This document shows positions 1 through 9,411 of a stretch of DNA of 64,000 bases, one piece after another. The stretch spans positions 1-64,000 of the forward strand of contig NZ_AUFZ01000016.1 in assembly GCF_000426765.1 (NCBI RefSeq), given 5' to 3'. The translations under genes and the position numbers were made by a program. The notes beneath the pieces were generated by a model. The model made no database searches, was not told where the DNA came from, and worked only from the letters and a program-made list of their open reading frames with translations. How positions within the stretch are numbered: the first letter of the stretch is position 1; each line of letters opens with the position of its first letter. This DNA is from Vibrio litoralis DSM 17657. Its GTDB lineage: Bacteria; Pseudomonadota; Gammaproteobacteria; Enterobacterales; Vibrionaceae.

Positions 1-216
1 TTGTTGTGTAATGGTATCTGCGAAAAAAAACACTTCAAATATTCAGCGCGTGATAAGTAGATTCCTGCTCTCGCTTAGGCTCGGCTGGAATGACGATCTA
101 ATAATGTTTGAGAATCCAAATCGCCGCCTTTAATCACTCAATCCCTACTATGCTTTCCCCCTGATAATGATAGAATCCCCGCATCAGAATTATCGAGACT
201 CTAGGTATTTTAAGTA
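1..216. other. Left-edge intergenic stretch
   Basis: No open frame that looks coding and no clear hairpin were seen. The last ~80 bases presumably carry the promoter of the small gene starting at 217. What lies further left is outside the window. Confidence 0.4.
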
Positions 217-555
217 ATGTTTATCCATCATGTTAACGACATCGACTGGCTGGTGATTACCGCTTTTGAAGAACTGAAAACACTATTTATTGAAGAAGCC
301 GGTGATGTTCCATCTTGCTTTTCTACCACCAGCGAATTGAGCCTGATTGATCAAGCTAAGCACACTTATGGATATTTACCTAAACTCGGTGGCACCATCA
401 CCGATACGGGTACTTTTCAAAGACCTAATAATGAAGAAGATTTAAATCCACAGCTTGCTTGTCTAGTTGAAGGGCGTGGTCGGGTGTTTATCTATCACGG
501 TGGCTTTGTTGCTTTTGTGGATGATGAGCAAACCTTTATTACCCGCATAGACTAA
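217..555 (+). CDS. Small hypothetical protein, 112 aa
   Basis: I do not recognise this protein. It is a soluble-looking, acidic 112-residue protein without signal peptide or membrane segment, ending in a hydrophobic strand-rich part (IYHGGFVAFVDDEQTFITRID). The frame is complete and is followed directly by a strong intrinsic terminator, which supports it being a real single-gene transcript. The ribosome binding site is weak (TAGG about 14 bases upstream). No function can be assigned from the sequence. Confidence 0.6.
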   Translation: MFIHHVNDIDWLVITAFEELKTLFIEEAGDVPSCFSTTSELSLIDQAKHTYGYLPKLGGTITDTGTFQRPNNEEDLNPQLACLVEGRGRVFIYHGGFVAFVDDEQTFITRID

Positions 556-561
556 AACTAT

Positions 562-597
562 AAAATCCGATAAACAGCTCAGTGTTTATCGGATTTT
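562..597 (+). terminator. Rho-independent terminator
   Basis: A 15-bp perfect stem (AAAATCCGATAAACA at 562-576 pairing with 583-597), six-base loop and T-rich 3' side. It closes the 112-aa gene. The A-rich 5' arm means it may also work for the convergent mesD transcript. Confidence 0.85.
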
Positions 598-655
598 TTA
601 TATGTGTCAAATTTAATGGATCAGAGCGCGTTAACTACCCTACCCATTGTGACGT

Positions 656-1690
656 TTATTTACTCAGAGCCAATTCATCACGCACAATTTGGGCACCCGC
701 ACTCAAGGCGCGCAATTTTGCTGAGGATATATCTCGGGAAAGTGGTGCCATGCCGCAGTTGGTGCAAGGGTAAAGCTTATCCGCATCCACGTACTGTAGT
801 GCTTTTCGTAGTGTATTGGCGACTTCTTCCGCTGATTCAATGGTATCGGTGGCGACATCAATTGCGCCAACCATAACCTTCTTACCTCGGATCAATTCGA
901 GTAGTTCAATTGGCACGTGTGAGTTATGACACTCCAGTGAAATGATATCGATATTGGATTGTTGTAATTTAGGGAATACTGCCTCGTATTGACGCCATTC
1001 TGAACCGAGCGTTTTCTTCCAATCGGTATTGGCTTTAATGCCATAGCCATAGCAAATATGGACAGCGGTTTCGCATTTTAGCCCTTCAATCGCTCGCTCT
1101 AAACAGGCGATCCCCCAATCATTCACATCATCAAAAAACACATTAAAAGCTGGCTCATCAAATTGAATAATATCCACGCCTGCCGCTTCTAACTCTTTGG
1201 CTTCTTGATTTAAGATCTTGGCAAATTCCCATGCTAATTTTTCACGGCTACCATAGTGATCATCATACAAGGTATCAATCATGGTCATTGGGCCAGGCAA
1301 TGCCCACTTGATAGGCTGAGTGGTTTGTTGTCTGAGGAATTTTGCATCATCGACAAACACCGAGCTTTTACGACTCACAGGGCCGACAACCACTGGGACA
1401 CTCGCCTCATAACGATTACGAATAGTCACGGTTTTGCGGTTAATAAAATCCACGCCATTTAAGTGTTCGATAAAGGTAGTCACAAAGTGTTGTCGTGTTT
1501 GCTCGCCATCGCTGACGATATCGACCCCCGCTTGGGCTTGTTCATGCAGAGCAATGCGTAAGGCGTCATGCTTGCCATCGATAAGTGCTTGTTCCTCGAG
1601 TTTCCATGGTGACCAAAGGGTTTCCGGCTCTGCCAGCCATGATGGTTTCGGCAAGCTTCCTGCGGTTGAAGTCGGTAAAAGTGTTTTCAT
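656..1690 (-). CDS. mesD: Folate-independent methionine synthase MesD (MetE C-terminal-like)
   Basis: A 344-residue protein matching only the C-terminal catalytic barrel of cobalamin-independent methionine synthase; the N-terminal MetE half is absent. The four zinc/homocysteine ligands of MetE are visible: His211 and Cys213 (VHICYG), Glu253 (SLEC) and Cys312 (CTNCG). Stand-alone core-MetE proteins beside DUF1852 are known as MesD, which methylates homocysteine to methionine without methyl-folate and needs MesX and oxygen; the methyl donor is unknown to me. It lies 19 bases downstream of mesX on the same strand, so the two form an operon. An alternative label would be YxjG/H-type methionine synthase, but the neighbour argues for MesD. 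Confidence 0.88.
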   Translation of the reverse strand: MKTLLPTSTAGSLPKPSWLAEPETLWSPWKLEEQALIDGKHDALRIALHEQAQAGVDIVSDGEQTRQHFVTTFIEHLNGVDFINRKTVTIRNRYEASVPVVVGPVSRKSSVFVDDAKFLRQQTTQPIKWALPGPMTMIDTLYDDHYGSREKLAWEFAKILNQEAKELEAAGVDIIQFDEPAFNVFFDDVNDWGIACLERAIEGLKCETAVHICYGYGIKANTDWKKTLGSEWRQYEAVFPKLQQSNIDIISLECHNSHVPIELLELIRGKKVMVGAIDVATDTIESAEEVANTLRKALQYVDADKLYPCTNCGMAPLSRDISSAKLRALSAGAQIVRDELALSK

Positions 1691-1709
1691 GATTCGATCC
1701 TTTACTTAA

Positions 1710-2687
1710 TTAAGCCGCGACGCTTTTAAAACATTGCTTGAGGCTAGATTGATACGGCTTAATAAAATGTTCTTGGGCAAACTTACCTTGTTCAATAGCA
1801 AGGCGGCTGCGCTCTTCACGGTCATACGTAATTTGCGTGAACGAATGATTTGAGCTTTTCAAGCTAGGTTGGTAGTGCTCACCCGCAGTTGCATTCGCGT
1901 TGTAAATCTCTGGGCGATAGATCTTTTGGAATGTCTCCATCGTGCTGATGGTGCTAATCAACTCAAGGTTGGTGTAATCATTGAGCAAATCGCCAAAGAA
2001 GAAAAAGGCAAGTGGCGCACGGCTTTGTGGCGGCATGAAATAACGTACTTGTAGGCCCATTTTTTGAAAGTATTGCTCTGTGAGTGAGGATTCATTAGGG
2101 ACATATTCATCGCCAAGCACAGGGTGTTGATTGGTGGTTTTTCGATAAACTTTATTTTCTGACACGCTCAGGCAAATCACTGGGCGCTTGCTGAAGTGGT
2201 CGCGGTAAAGATCCGAATCGACAAAGGCTTTAAAAATGTTGCCGTGAAGATCGCCGAAATCAGCGGGAATACTAAATTGATCTTTATCTTTATTATGCTC
2301 GCTTAACCGGATACTAAAATCGTAATCTCTTACGTACGATGAAAAGTTATTGCCCACAATGCCTTGATGACGTTGGCCGGTTTTGTTATCGACAATACTG
2401 GTTTTTAGCACTTCAATTGATGGGAAAGGATCAGAATGGCTTTGAATGTGCATGTCCACTGAAATGATATCAAGTTCAACGGTGTAGCGATCGCAAGTTG
2501 GATTATCCCAATGCGCGAGTGTATTGAAGCGATCGGTGATCATGTTCAGAGTATTACGAAGATTGTTTTGACGGTTTTCACCGCGAGCTAAATTAGCGAA
2601 ATTAGTCGTGGCGCGAGTGCTTTGCGCTGGCTGGTAGTTTTCATCAAAACTGATGCTTTTGATACTAAATGAAAATTCGTGGCTCAT
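1710..2687 (-). CDS. mesX: MesX, DUF1852 putative oxygenase partner of MesD
   Basis: A 325-residue cytoplasmic protein with the recognisable DUF1852 opening (FSFSIKSISFDENYQP, then TRATTNFANLARGE). Established work on folate-independent methionine synthases names this family MesX and shows that it is required, with oxygen, for MesD activity. It has no signal peptide or membrane segment. It is the first gene of the mesX-mesD pair. The 295-base upstream gap carries a possible MetR box at 2944-2956, consistent with control by methionine supply; that link is inference. Confidence 0.88.
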   Translation of the reverse strand: MSHEFSFSIKSISFDENYQPAQSTRATTNFANLARGENRQNNLRNTLNMITDRFNTLAHWDNPTCDRYTVELDIISVDMHIQSHSDPFPSIEVLKTSIVDNKTGQRHQGIVGNNFSSYVRDYDFSIRLSEHNKDKDQFSIPADFGDLHGNIFKAFVDSDLYRDHFSKRPVICLSVSENKVYRKTTNQHPVLGDEYVPNESSLTEQYFQKMGLQVRYFMPPQSRAPLAFFFFGDLLNDYTNLELISTISTMETFQKIYRPEIYNANATAGEHYQPSLKSSNHSFTQITYDREERSRLAIEQGKFAQEHFIKPYQSSLKQCFKSVAA

Positions 2688-2943
2688 ATCGATTACTGTC
2701 CCTATATCCGAAAAGATAACGTGCTTAATACCAATCGTACTAATTATCTGATCATCCTTGCTTGCTAAAAGACTCGATAACTTCGTTAGAAATTTTGATT
2801 GTAGAATAACTACTTATCGAAAACTTCCGCCTTGTTCTCAAGTATTTTTTCGGCGCAATTTCTGACCACCTAATTAGTGTGATTGGTATAATTTATAACC
2901 TTTTAAGCGCAGCATAGATATGTCGTTTATTTACTAATGAAGA

Positions 2944-2956
2944 TGAAGAAAATTCA
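2944..2956. promoter_or_regulatory. Possible MetR-type binding site (TGAA-N5-TTCA)
   Basis: The motif TGAAGAAAATTCA fits the MetR consensus TGAA-N5-TTCA. It lies 257 bases upstream of mesX and 27 bases beyond the stop of the upstream AraC gene. MetR activates methionine genes in gamma-proteobacteria. A single short palindrome is weak evidence, and the distance is rather large. Confidence 0.35.
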
Positions 2957-2982
2957 TGTTGCTCGCGATGCTCTACAAAAAA

Positions 2983-3867
2983 TCATAGTTTAGTTTTGCG
3001 ATAATCCCTTGGTGACATGCCGTATATTTTCCGAAAGCGATGCGTGAAATTATACGGATCGGGATAGCCTAAACGGTGGGCGATCATGGTAATGCTCCAA
3101 TCGCGGTGATGCAGTAGATCGAGTGCTTTTTCCATTCTCAATTGGATCAATTTTTGGCTTGGGGAACGTTGATATAGCTGCTTGGAAACACGGTTAAGCT
3201 GCTCTTCACTCAAAAAGCTTTTCTGAGCAATTTCTTTGACTGTCCAAGGCAAATGCAACTGCGCTTCTACTTGATTAAACACACTGTGCACTCGCATAGC
3301 GGCATTCGATGGATTAAGCTCTGTTGATCCCATTAATACTCGAGATAATTCGCTTAATAGCAACTGGCGAAAGGTTGCTCGTCCATGAATTTCTTGATGA
3401 GTTAAATTAAGTAGTGACCAGACTGATTCACTCAGATGAGTCTGCTCTACCTTTTGTTTGCTTTGTTGGACTTGCTGCCATTTTTCGGTCGGCGGTAATA
3501 AAATCCACGCCATTTTCCAATAAGGATGCTCACCTAGTTCAAAACGAAAAGGCAGACCTTGCGGCAGAACGGTTACACTATTGGGTTGAATATGATGCAT
3601 ACCATGACGAGTAGATAGGCAACCTCCCCCTTCTAAAGTGAACAAAATCGTATGAATTTCAGGTTCACGGCGCTCTACTGAATAACCTTGTGAAAACTCC
3701 CCTAGCCCTGCCATCGAAATTTCTTCATTACTCAATTCAGGGATCTCAGAAGACACAATAAAGCGCTCTTTGCATGCTTCAGCCAGATAAACATCATCTT
3801 GCCAATGACGGTTGAGCAACTCTTGTTCAATGACGGATTTGCACAGGTTTTTCGAGGTTTCAAACAT
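2983..3867 (-). CDS. AraC-family transcriptional regulator
   Basis: A 294-residue regulator with a poorly conserved N-terminal sensing half and a C-terminal double helix-turn-helix of the AraC type (VKEIAQKSFLSEEQLNRVSK, then the family signature ending GYPDPYNFTHRFRKIYGMSP). It is divergent from the MATE transporter gene with about 112 bases between the starts, the classic layout of a regulator and its target. The ligand is unknown. The ATG at 3867 follows the intergenic promoter region. Confidence 0.85.
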   Translation of the reverse strand: MFETSKNLCKSVIEQELLNRHWQDDVYLAEACKERFIVSSEIPELSNEEISMAGLGEFSQGYSVERREPEIHTILFTLEGGGCLSTRHGMHHIQPNSVTVLPQGLPFRFELGEHPYWKMAWILLPPTEKWQQVQQSKQKVEQTHLSESVWSLLNLTHQEIHGRATFRQLLLSELSRVLMGSTELNPSNAAMRVHSVFNQVEAQLHLPWTVKEIAQKSFLSEEQLNRVSKQLYQRSPSQKLIQLRMEKALDLLHHRDWSITMIAHRLGYPDPYNFTHRFRKIYGMSPRDYRKTKL

Positions 3868-3979
3868 GTTGGTTTATCCAAGGCTCTTTTATATTTGCCA
3901 TTCATATTGCTGTGCTTTTTTCGAGCGTAGCGAGTTTGGCTACTCTGCTGACAATGGCCATTATTCAGGGAAATGCGTT

Positions 3980-5374
3980 ATGTCCATTCAACCACACTCT
4001 TGCATACAAACCAATCCACCGACTTCATACTTGCCACCTAAGTTGTTTTCTCGGGTAGTGAAGCTGGCGTTTCCAGTGGCGCTACAAAGTGCTTTAGTGG
4101 CAATTTTAGCGCTGGCTGATGTATTGATGGTCAGTGATTTTGGGCAAACCGCGACCGCCGCGGTAGGTATCGCGTCACGTTGGCATTTTGTGGCGATCAT
4201 GATCATGGCAGCGCTTGCTACCGCCACCGGAACCCTTGTTTCTCAATACTGGGGACGTGATGACAGAGAAACCGCTAAAACTGTCACCATGCAATCACTA
4301 AAGTTTGGGTCGATTATCATGATCCCGGTAACCATTTTAATGGTGGGCTTCGGCTCGCAAATTATGCGGCTACAAACCGATGATATGCAGGTGATCCAAC
4401 AAGGTGCTGACTACCTGTTGTATAGCCTACCTTTACTTATGTTGACTCACTGGGTGATCACCGCAGAAGCCAGTTTACGCTCTAGTGGTAACGCGGTACT
4501 GCCTTTAATTCTAGCGGCGATTACTATCGCGATTAATATTGGTCTGAACTTTTGGTTAATTCACGGTGGCTTCGGAGTTCCGGCAATGGGCGTTGCGGGT
4601 GCGGCACTTTCGACCACTATTGCGCGCGTTATACAAGTACTGCTCATTTATGGGGTGTTAAAATTTCAACAGCATTGGTTAATCATCAGCGATTACCAAA
4701 AGCAGAACTCGCGCCTATGGCAATCTTATAAACGACTCGCAATACCGAATGCGTGTAATGCGGTATTGTGGGCCTTTGGTACGCTCACTTACCAGATGAT
4801 TTACGGCCACATGGGAACCACAGAGCTAGCCGTTTACAGCATGATTGGGCCATTTGAAGGCTTATGTTATGCGATTTTTATGGGTATCTCAGTGGCTTGC
4901 TCGGTACTGCTTGGCCAATCTTTAGGGCGAGATGAATACCTACAAGCACAAGCGATGTCGAAGTTTTTCATAAAGTGCATTTTAGTGATGGGAGTGGTCG
5001 CTTGCGTCATCATGTTGCTACAAAGACACAATGTGATCACCTTTTTGGATCTCGATAGCCCTAACTTCAGCGGCATTGCTGATCCGGCTTTTGTGGTGAT
5101 GAGTTTTGCGATTATTATCCGCATGCTTAATATGCTGATCATCAACGGTATATTACGCGCTGGTGGCGAGAACCATTTCTGCTTACGCATGGATTTCATT
5201 GCCATGTGGATGGTCGGCATTCCACTCACCGCTTACGGCGCTTTTGTCGCAGAATTAAGCTTTGCTTGGGTGTACTTACTAATGATCTCAGAAGAAATCG
5301 TCAAACTAAGTCTATGTTTTACACGTTATTTAAAACGTAAATGGCTGAATAATTTAACCATTCAGACTATTTGA
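3980..5374 (+). CDS. MATE-family multidrug/Na+ antiporter
   Basis: About 464 residues with roughly 12 hydrophobic segments and the MATE N-terminal pattern (FSRVVKLAFPVALQSALVAILALADVLMVS). MATE proteins export cationic drugs or metabolites across the inner membrane using Na+ or H+. The frame is open from 3812, but that start would overlap the divergent AraC gene and add an unrelated 56-residue leader. The ATG at 3980 has an AGGGA element just upstream and gives the family's usual length. It is probably controlled by the adjacent AraC regulator. Confidence 0.85.
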   Translation: MSIQPHSCIQTNPPTSYLPPKLFSRVVKLAFPVALQSALVAILALADVLMVSDFGQTATAAVGIASRWHFVAIMIMAALATATGTLVSQYWGRDDRETAKTVTMQSLKFGSIIMIPVTILMVGFGSQIMRLQTDDMQVIQQGADYLLYSLPLLMLTHWVITAEASLRSSGNAVLPLILAAITIAINIGLNFWLIHGGFGVPAMGVAGAALSTTIARVIQVLLIYGVLKFQQHWLIISDYQKQNSRLWQSYKRLAIPNACNAVLWAFGTLTYQMIYGHMGTTELAVYSMIGPFEGLCYAIFMGISVACSVLLGQSLGRDEYLQAQAMSKFFIKCILVMGVVACVIMLLQRHNVITFLDLDSPNFSGIADPAFVVMSFAIIIRMLNMLIINGILRAGGENHFCLRMDFIAMWMVGIPLTAYGAFVAELSFAWVYLLMISEEIVKLSLCFTRYLKRKWLNNLTIQTI

Positions 5375-5467
5375 TGATTTAGTGACTAGGAAGCTTAACG
5401 TTAGCCACAACCAAGAACTTTTGTATGGTGTGAAAGAGATAAAACAGAACTGAGAATTAAATCGCAA

Positions 5468-5501
5468 AAAGCCAAGACGTATTCTATTGCGCCTTGGCTT
5501 T
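5468..5501 (+). terminator. Terminator after the MATE gene
   Basis: AAAGCCAAG (5468-5476) pairs with CTTGGCTTT (5493-5501), followed by an AT-rich run. Confidence 0.6.
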
Positions 5502-5560
5502 ATTATTTAACTACTCCATGGTGTGGTCATTAATCAAGCAAAGACCTACGCAAACTCACC

Positions 5561-5851
5561 ATGAAAAAAATCGCCTTCATCATCTTAGTTGGATTAGCTA
5601 TTTGGCAATTTTTTTACCAAAGCGCGCCCAAAAATAATGCTGATTACAAGCCTCAAATAGCGGCATTTTTTGATATGGGTAGTGCAGCGTCATCAAACAA
5701 ACCCTCACAACAAGGTTTCGCCTGTGATAGTCGACAAATGTGCAATGAAATGTCGACTCAAGCAGAAGCGGCCTACTTCTACCAACACTGCCCTAATCAA
5801 CAATTACAACTCGATAGTGATGGCACACCTTGCGGTAAGTTCTTCGATTAA
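5561..5851 (+). CDS. Small anchored protein with excalibur-like C-terminus
   Basis: A 96-residue protein with an N-terminal membrane segment or uncleaved signal (residues 3-19) and a cysteine-containing C-terminal module CDSRQMCNEM...CPNQQLQLDSDGTPCG. The DxDGxxC ending resembles the excalibur calcium-binding motif, and similar small proteins in Shewanella and Vibrio carry the same spaced cysteines. It is probably located outside the inner membrane. It is a single gene between two terminators. Function is unknown; calcium binding is inferred from the motif only. Confidence 0.65.
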   Translation: MKKIAFIILVGLAIWQFFYQSAPKNNADYKPQIAAFFDMGSAASSNKPSQQGFACDSRQMCNEMSTQAEAAYFYQHCPNQQLQLDSDGTPCGKFFD

Positions 5852-5875
5852 CACGCCACTCTAAACACAAGTAAA

Positions 5876-5904
5876 AAAGCCCGAATAGGTTAAATTCGGG
5901 CTTT
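5876..5904. terminator. Bidirectional terminator
   Basis: AAAGCCCGAAT (5876-5886) pairs with ATTCGGGCTTT (5894-5904), with A-runs and T-runs on the two sides. It serves the convergent excalibur gene and the cytochrome c gene. Confidence 0.85.
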
Positions 5905-5927
5905 CTAATGACACTAATATTGGTCAT

Positions 5928-8198
5928 TTACTTATTTGCTTGAACCTTCAATTGCTGAATAAAGGCATCCACTTGAGGATTATTCGGCACTAATTTTTTC
6001 AACTTCTGCGCATATTGTAATGCAGAAAAATACTCTCCTAATTCCGCATATTCCTGCGCTAAAGCATAAGTAAGATCAGGGCTAGTTGGAGATAACTGAT
6101 AAGCTCGCTCTAACGCTGCAACTGCTTTTTTCAGCTGACCTTGGTCTTTCAATAGTAGTGAATAAGTGTAGTGATACCTTACATTATCCGGCGCTTTTAA
6201 TGTTGCTTGCTCCAGCTCGATTAACGCTTTCGCTTTATCCTGACTACGCACATAACTCATGGCTAGAGAATAATAGAGCGAGGCATTATCCGGTGCGATC
6301 TCTACACCTTTTAATAACACTTTCTGAGCTGCTGCTTCATTATTTTGACGGCGATACACATCGGCTAAGTTCACATAAGCTGGCACAAAATTCGGCTCAA
6401 CTTTGATTGCTTGATTGAAATGATTTTGCGCTTCATCTAAACGGTTTAAGTTAATCGCCAAGCTCCCTAATGCCGCATACGAGAAACCACGATCACTTTG
6501 ATAGGCCTGGACTTGACGGTATTCATCAAGCACCTCATTTAATTTATCTCGCTCTTGAGCCGAGAGTTTTGCAGATTGGGCAAGATCCGGCACGACAGGT
6601 GCAAGAACGCGCGCCGCTTCTGTTCTTATCGATAACGCATCATCAGATAATAATGGGCTCAATAAACTCCATCGTTGTGCTATCGGAAAGTTTTCCGCCG
6701 CTTCAATCGCCCCTAGTTTTTTTAATGACTCATCACTTTTAACTGCGCGTGCAATCGCCACCATGGCATTGGCATCAGGAAGTGCCGACATGCGACTCAA
6801 TGCTGAAGCACGTACAATATCGCTATAATTGGCATCTTGAGCAATTTTAGATAGCTCGGTGCTGGACGTCAGCATGCCAGTATCTGCTTGGTGAAAGACA
6901 TTACCGTAATGCGCACTACCTTGATACTGACTATTCGGGTACCACGTTTTCAGTGATTGTTGTGCCCACTTATCATCTTTATCTTGATGGCATTGCGTAC
7001 AAGCATTCGGCGAGCCGGTCGAGATACTTAAATCCGGTCTTGGCACTTTAAAGCTATGATCACGCCTCGGGTCTACTTGCATATAGGTTGTGGCTGGCAT
7101 GTGACAATCAACACACTGATTACCTTGCTTAAATTTCGCGTGCTTATGGTGGGAATCCGTATCATATTCCGTCTTAGTGTGGCATTGCGTACAAGTATCA
7201 TTGCCAAGCAACTTTAATTTACCGGAATGAGGATTATGACAGTTGGTACACGTGACGCCTTTTTCATGCATTTTACTTTGCATGAAAGACCCCCAAACAT
7301 AGACCTCATCGGAAATTTGACCATCAGGATAATATAGATCGGAAGACAGTAGTGATGGCGTAAACGCATTCACAATATCTTGAGGTGACGTGCGATCTTG
7401 TAACTGAGCTCTGCGAGCATGGCAACTGGCGCATGTATCCACTTGTTGGCTATCCACCAGCGGCTGAACAGAAACCATTTTCCCATTTTCATTTTTATGG
7501 AACATAGGAGTACGCATCTTGATATTGACGTCATACCCTTTGTTGGCAATCTTCTTATCACCATTTGCCCATTTTATATGTTTCGCATCATCTCCATGGC
7601 AAGCATTGCAACTGACATTAACCGCTGAAAACTCAGGTTTATAGGTTTTGGTTTCAGCATCATAATTCTTCTTATAATCAGTCACATGACAATCTGCACA
7701 CATCTGATTCCAATTTTGTCCCTTTTGAGTCCAATGAAACGTATCATTGGGGGTTTCATCAGGATGAAGAACAAACCAACGTTGCCCACCTTCTTGCTGA
7801 GAGCGAGAATCCCAAGCAAAAGGAATAAATTGCCACTTCCCCTTACCCGCATCGAATAAATACTGCTGTAGAGGTTTATAACCAAAGGTATAGATAATAT
7901 TTAAATGATGCTGTTTGCCTTGCTCATCGACAAAATCCACCCACAGTTTGTTGTCATCATCTTGAGTAAAGGTTGCAGGCTTACCTAAATATTGAATACT
8001 GCGACCATCAAACTGCCCTAAGCTAATTTCTGGGGTGGCTTGTTCCATGGCATGAAAGTGATCGGATTGCTTCCAATCTTCAACTTGTTTCTGATGGCAA
8101 CTGGCACAAGATTCAGAGGCATGTTCTGTATTAGCTAGATTAGAAAAACTGATACAACTTAAAATAATCGCTAGATACAACTGGCTAATAAACTTCAC
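5928..8198 (-). CDS. Exported octaheme cytochrome c with HEAT and TPR repeats
   Basis: A 756-residue protein with a signal peptide (about residues 1-22) and eight CxxCH heme-attachment motifs: CASCH at 31-35, then CADCH, CNACH, CASCH, CTNCH, CTQCH, CVDCH and CTQCH, all in the first ~420 residues. The C-terminal part first has a HEAT-like segment (SALSRMSALPDANAMVAIARAV), then several TPR repeats (AALGSLAINLNRLDEAQNHF and AYVNLADVYRRQNNEAAAQK among them). It resembles the cytochrome c554 family with a TPR tail. It is probably a periplasmic electron carrier or reductase. No dedicated redox partner is adjacent and the substrate is unknown. Confidence 0.85.
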   Translation of the reverse strand: MKFISQLYLAIILSCISFSNLANTEHASESCASCHQKQVEDWKQSDHFHAMEQATPEISLGQFDGRSIQYLGKPATFTQDDDNKLWVDFVDEQGKQHHLNIIYTFGYKPLQQYLFDAGKGKWQFIPFAWDSRSQQEGGQRWFVLHPDETPNDTFHWTQKGQNWNQMCADCHVTDYKKNYDAETKTYKPEFSAVNVSCNACHGDDAKHIKWANGDKKIANKGYDVNIKMRTPMFHKNENGKMVSVQPLVDSQQVDTCASCHARRAQLQDRTSPQDIVNAFTPSLLSSDLYYPDGQISDEVYVWGSFMQSKMHEKGVTCTNCHNPHSGKLKLLGNDTCTQCHTKTEYDTDSHHKHAKFKQGNQCVDCHMPATTYMQVDPRRDHSFKVPRPDLSISTGSPNACTQCHQDKDDKWAQQSLKTWYPNSQYQGSAHYGNVFHQADTGMLTSSTELSKIAQDANYSDIVRASALSRMSALPDANAMVAIARAVKSDESLKKLGAIEAAENFPIAQRWSLLSPLLSDDALSIRTEAARVLAPVVPDLAQSAKLSAQERDKLNEVLDEYRQVQAYQSDRGFSYAALGSLAINLNRLDEAQNHFNQAIKVEPNFVPAYVNLADVYRRQNNEAAAQKVLLKGVEIAPDNASLYYSLAMSYVRSQDKAKALIELEQATLKAPDNVRYHYTYSLLLKDQGQLKKAVAALERAYQLSPTSPDLTYALAQEYAELGEYFSALQYAQKLKKLVPNNPQVDAFIQQLKVQANK

Positions 8199-8330
8199 AT
8201 AAACCCCATTGATAGATCCCTCAAATGACTATTATTATTTTACATTGATGTACTATGTTTGTGCTTTAAACTAACTTGTTATTTTAGTTATAGATCATAT
8301 AACTCTTTTTTATCGGCTCTTTCGATAGTC

Positions 8331-8379
8331 TATACCCAAGTAACTTCAAGGTGCGAGTTTCAGCAAGAATAAAACAAAG
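8331..8379 (-). repeat. Truncated end of the 267-bp TATACCCAAGT repeat
   Basis: 49 bases starting TATACCCAAGTAACTTCAAG that match, nearly base for base, one end of the full copies at 27165-27431 and 38803-39069. The match stops at AAAACAA. It sits just downstream of the LysR gene stop. Confidence 0.75.
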
Positions 8380-8382
8380 CCG

Positions 8383-9324
8383 TTAGTACTCTACTTCTCC
8401 CATACGATGTTTTTCACTTTTATCTTTATATTCTAATGCTTTGTGAAGCTGCTCTCGTAACCACTGATGCGCTGTATCTTGAGTTCGGCTTGGATGCCAA
8501 ATTGCACTAAACGTCATCTCGGTATTGTCAAAAGGAAGCGATAATAGTTTCACGGGATATAACCCTTGAAAAGATTGCACCGTCGAAATAGGTAGAATAC
8601 CAATAAAGTCAGTAGTAGAAATAAGCGATAACATTTCTGCCGCCCCGGGAACTCGATGGCGAATATTTCTCTTTTCAATAAACTTCATATGTTCATCACT
8701 TAAGATACTACCTCTGACTCTCCACTGAGAAAGTGCAATATGCTCTTCTGCAAAAAAAGCCTGATAGGTAAGGGTGTTATTGATCAGCCTAGGGTGGCCT
8801 TTCCGACACACAACACAGCCTTTTTCGGTTAATAACACTTCGTGCTTAAGGTTTGAACGAGCTGGTGGGGTGATATCTATAATTAAATCATAGCGCTGTA
8901 ACCGTAAATCACTCTCATAATCTTGAGTAAATAATGGGTGTATTTCTAAGTTAATATTTGGGGCTATGCGTTGGATTAATTGAATGCAGTGGTTAAACAA
9001 CTCACTACCCACCACAGAAACACAAGCAATAGAAAATGTTTTATTCGAAACTTTAGGATCAAATTCCGTTGAAGCAAATAAAGTGGCGCTAAAGTTATCT
9101 AACGCCGCTTGAAAAGATGGATAAATATCCATGGCAAATGAGGTAGGTTCTACGCCTAAACTTGATCGGTGAAAAAGAGGATCGTCATACACATCACGCA
9201 AGCGCTTCAAAGCTTTACTTACCGCAGGTTGACTTATCCCAAGACGTTTTGCCGCTTTCGATAAACTTAACTCTTCATAAATCACAATAAATATCGGGAT
9301 AAGGTTTAAATCTGCAGACTTCAT
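8383..9324 (-). CDS. LysR-family transcriptional regulator
   Basis: A 313-residue LysR-type regulator. The N-terminal winged HTH is clear (LSLSKAAKRLGISQPAVSKALKRLRD, ~18-43), followed by the substrate-binding domain. It is nearest in style to the LeuO/NodD-like branch, from the wording DDPLFHRSSLGVEPT. It lies upstream of the cytochrome gene in the same direction with about 184 bases between, and behind batD in the same direction. Its target is not evident; the cytochrome gene is possible. Confidence 0.85.
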   Translation of the reverse strand: MKSADLNLIPIFIVIYEELSLSKAAKRLGISQPAVSKALKRLRDVYDDPLFHRSSLGVEPTSFAMDIYPSFQAALDNFSATLFASTEFDPKVSNKTFSIACVSVVGSELFNHCIQLIQRIAPNINLEIHPLFTQDYESDLRLQRYDLIIDITPPARSNLKHEVLLTEKGCVVCRKGHPRLINNTLTYQAFFAEEHIALSQWRVRGSILSDEHMKFIEKRNIRHRVPGAAEMLSLISTTDFIGILPISTVQSFQGLYPVKLLSLPFDNTEMTFSAIWHPSRTQDTAHQWLREQLHKALEYKDKSEKHRMGEVEY

Positions 9325-9411
9325 ACGCTGACACCTAAAACAAACAAGATTGATTTCATTTCAATTACAATAAGTTAACACAATGACAAACAAGTTTTTG
9401 ACGTATTCGTC

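Noticed and set aside
3812..3979. Long N-terminal extension of the MATE protein
   Set aside because: It would overlap the divergent AraC gene, has no ribosome binding site, and adds residues unlike any MATE start.
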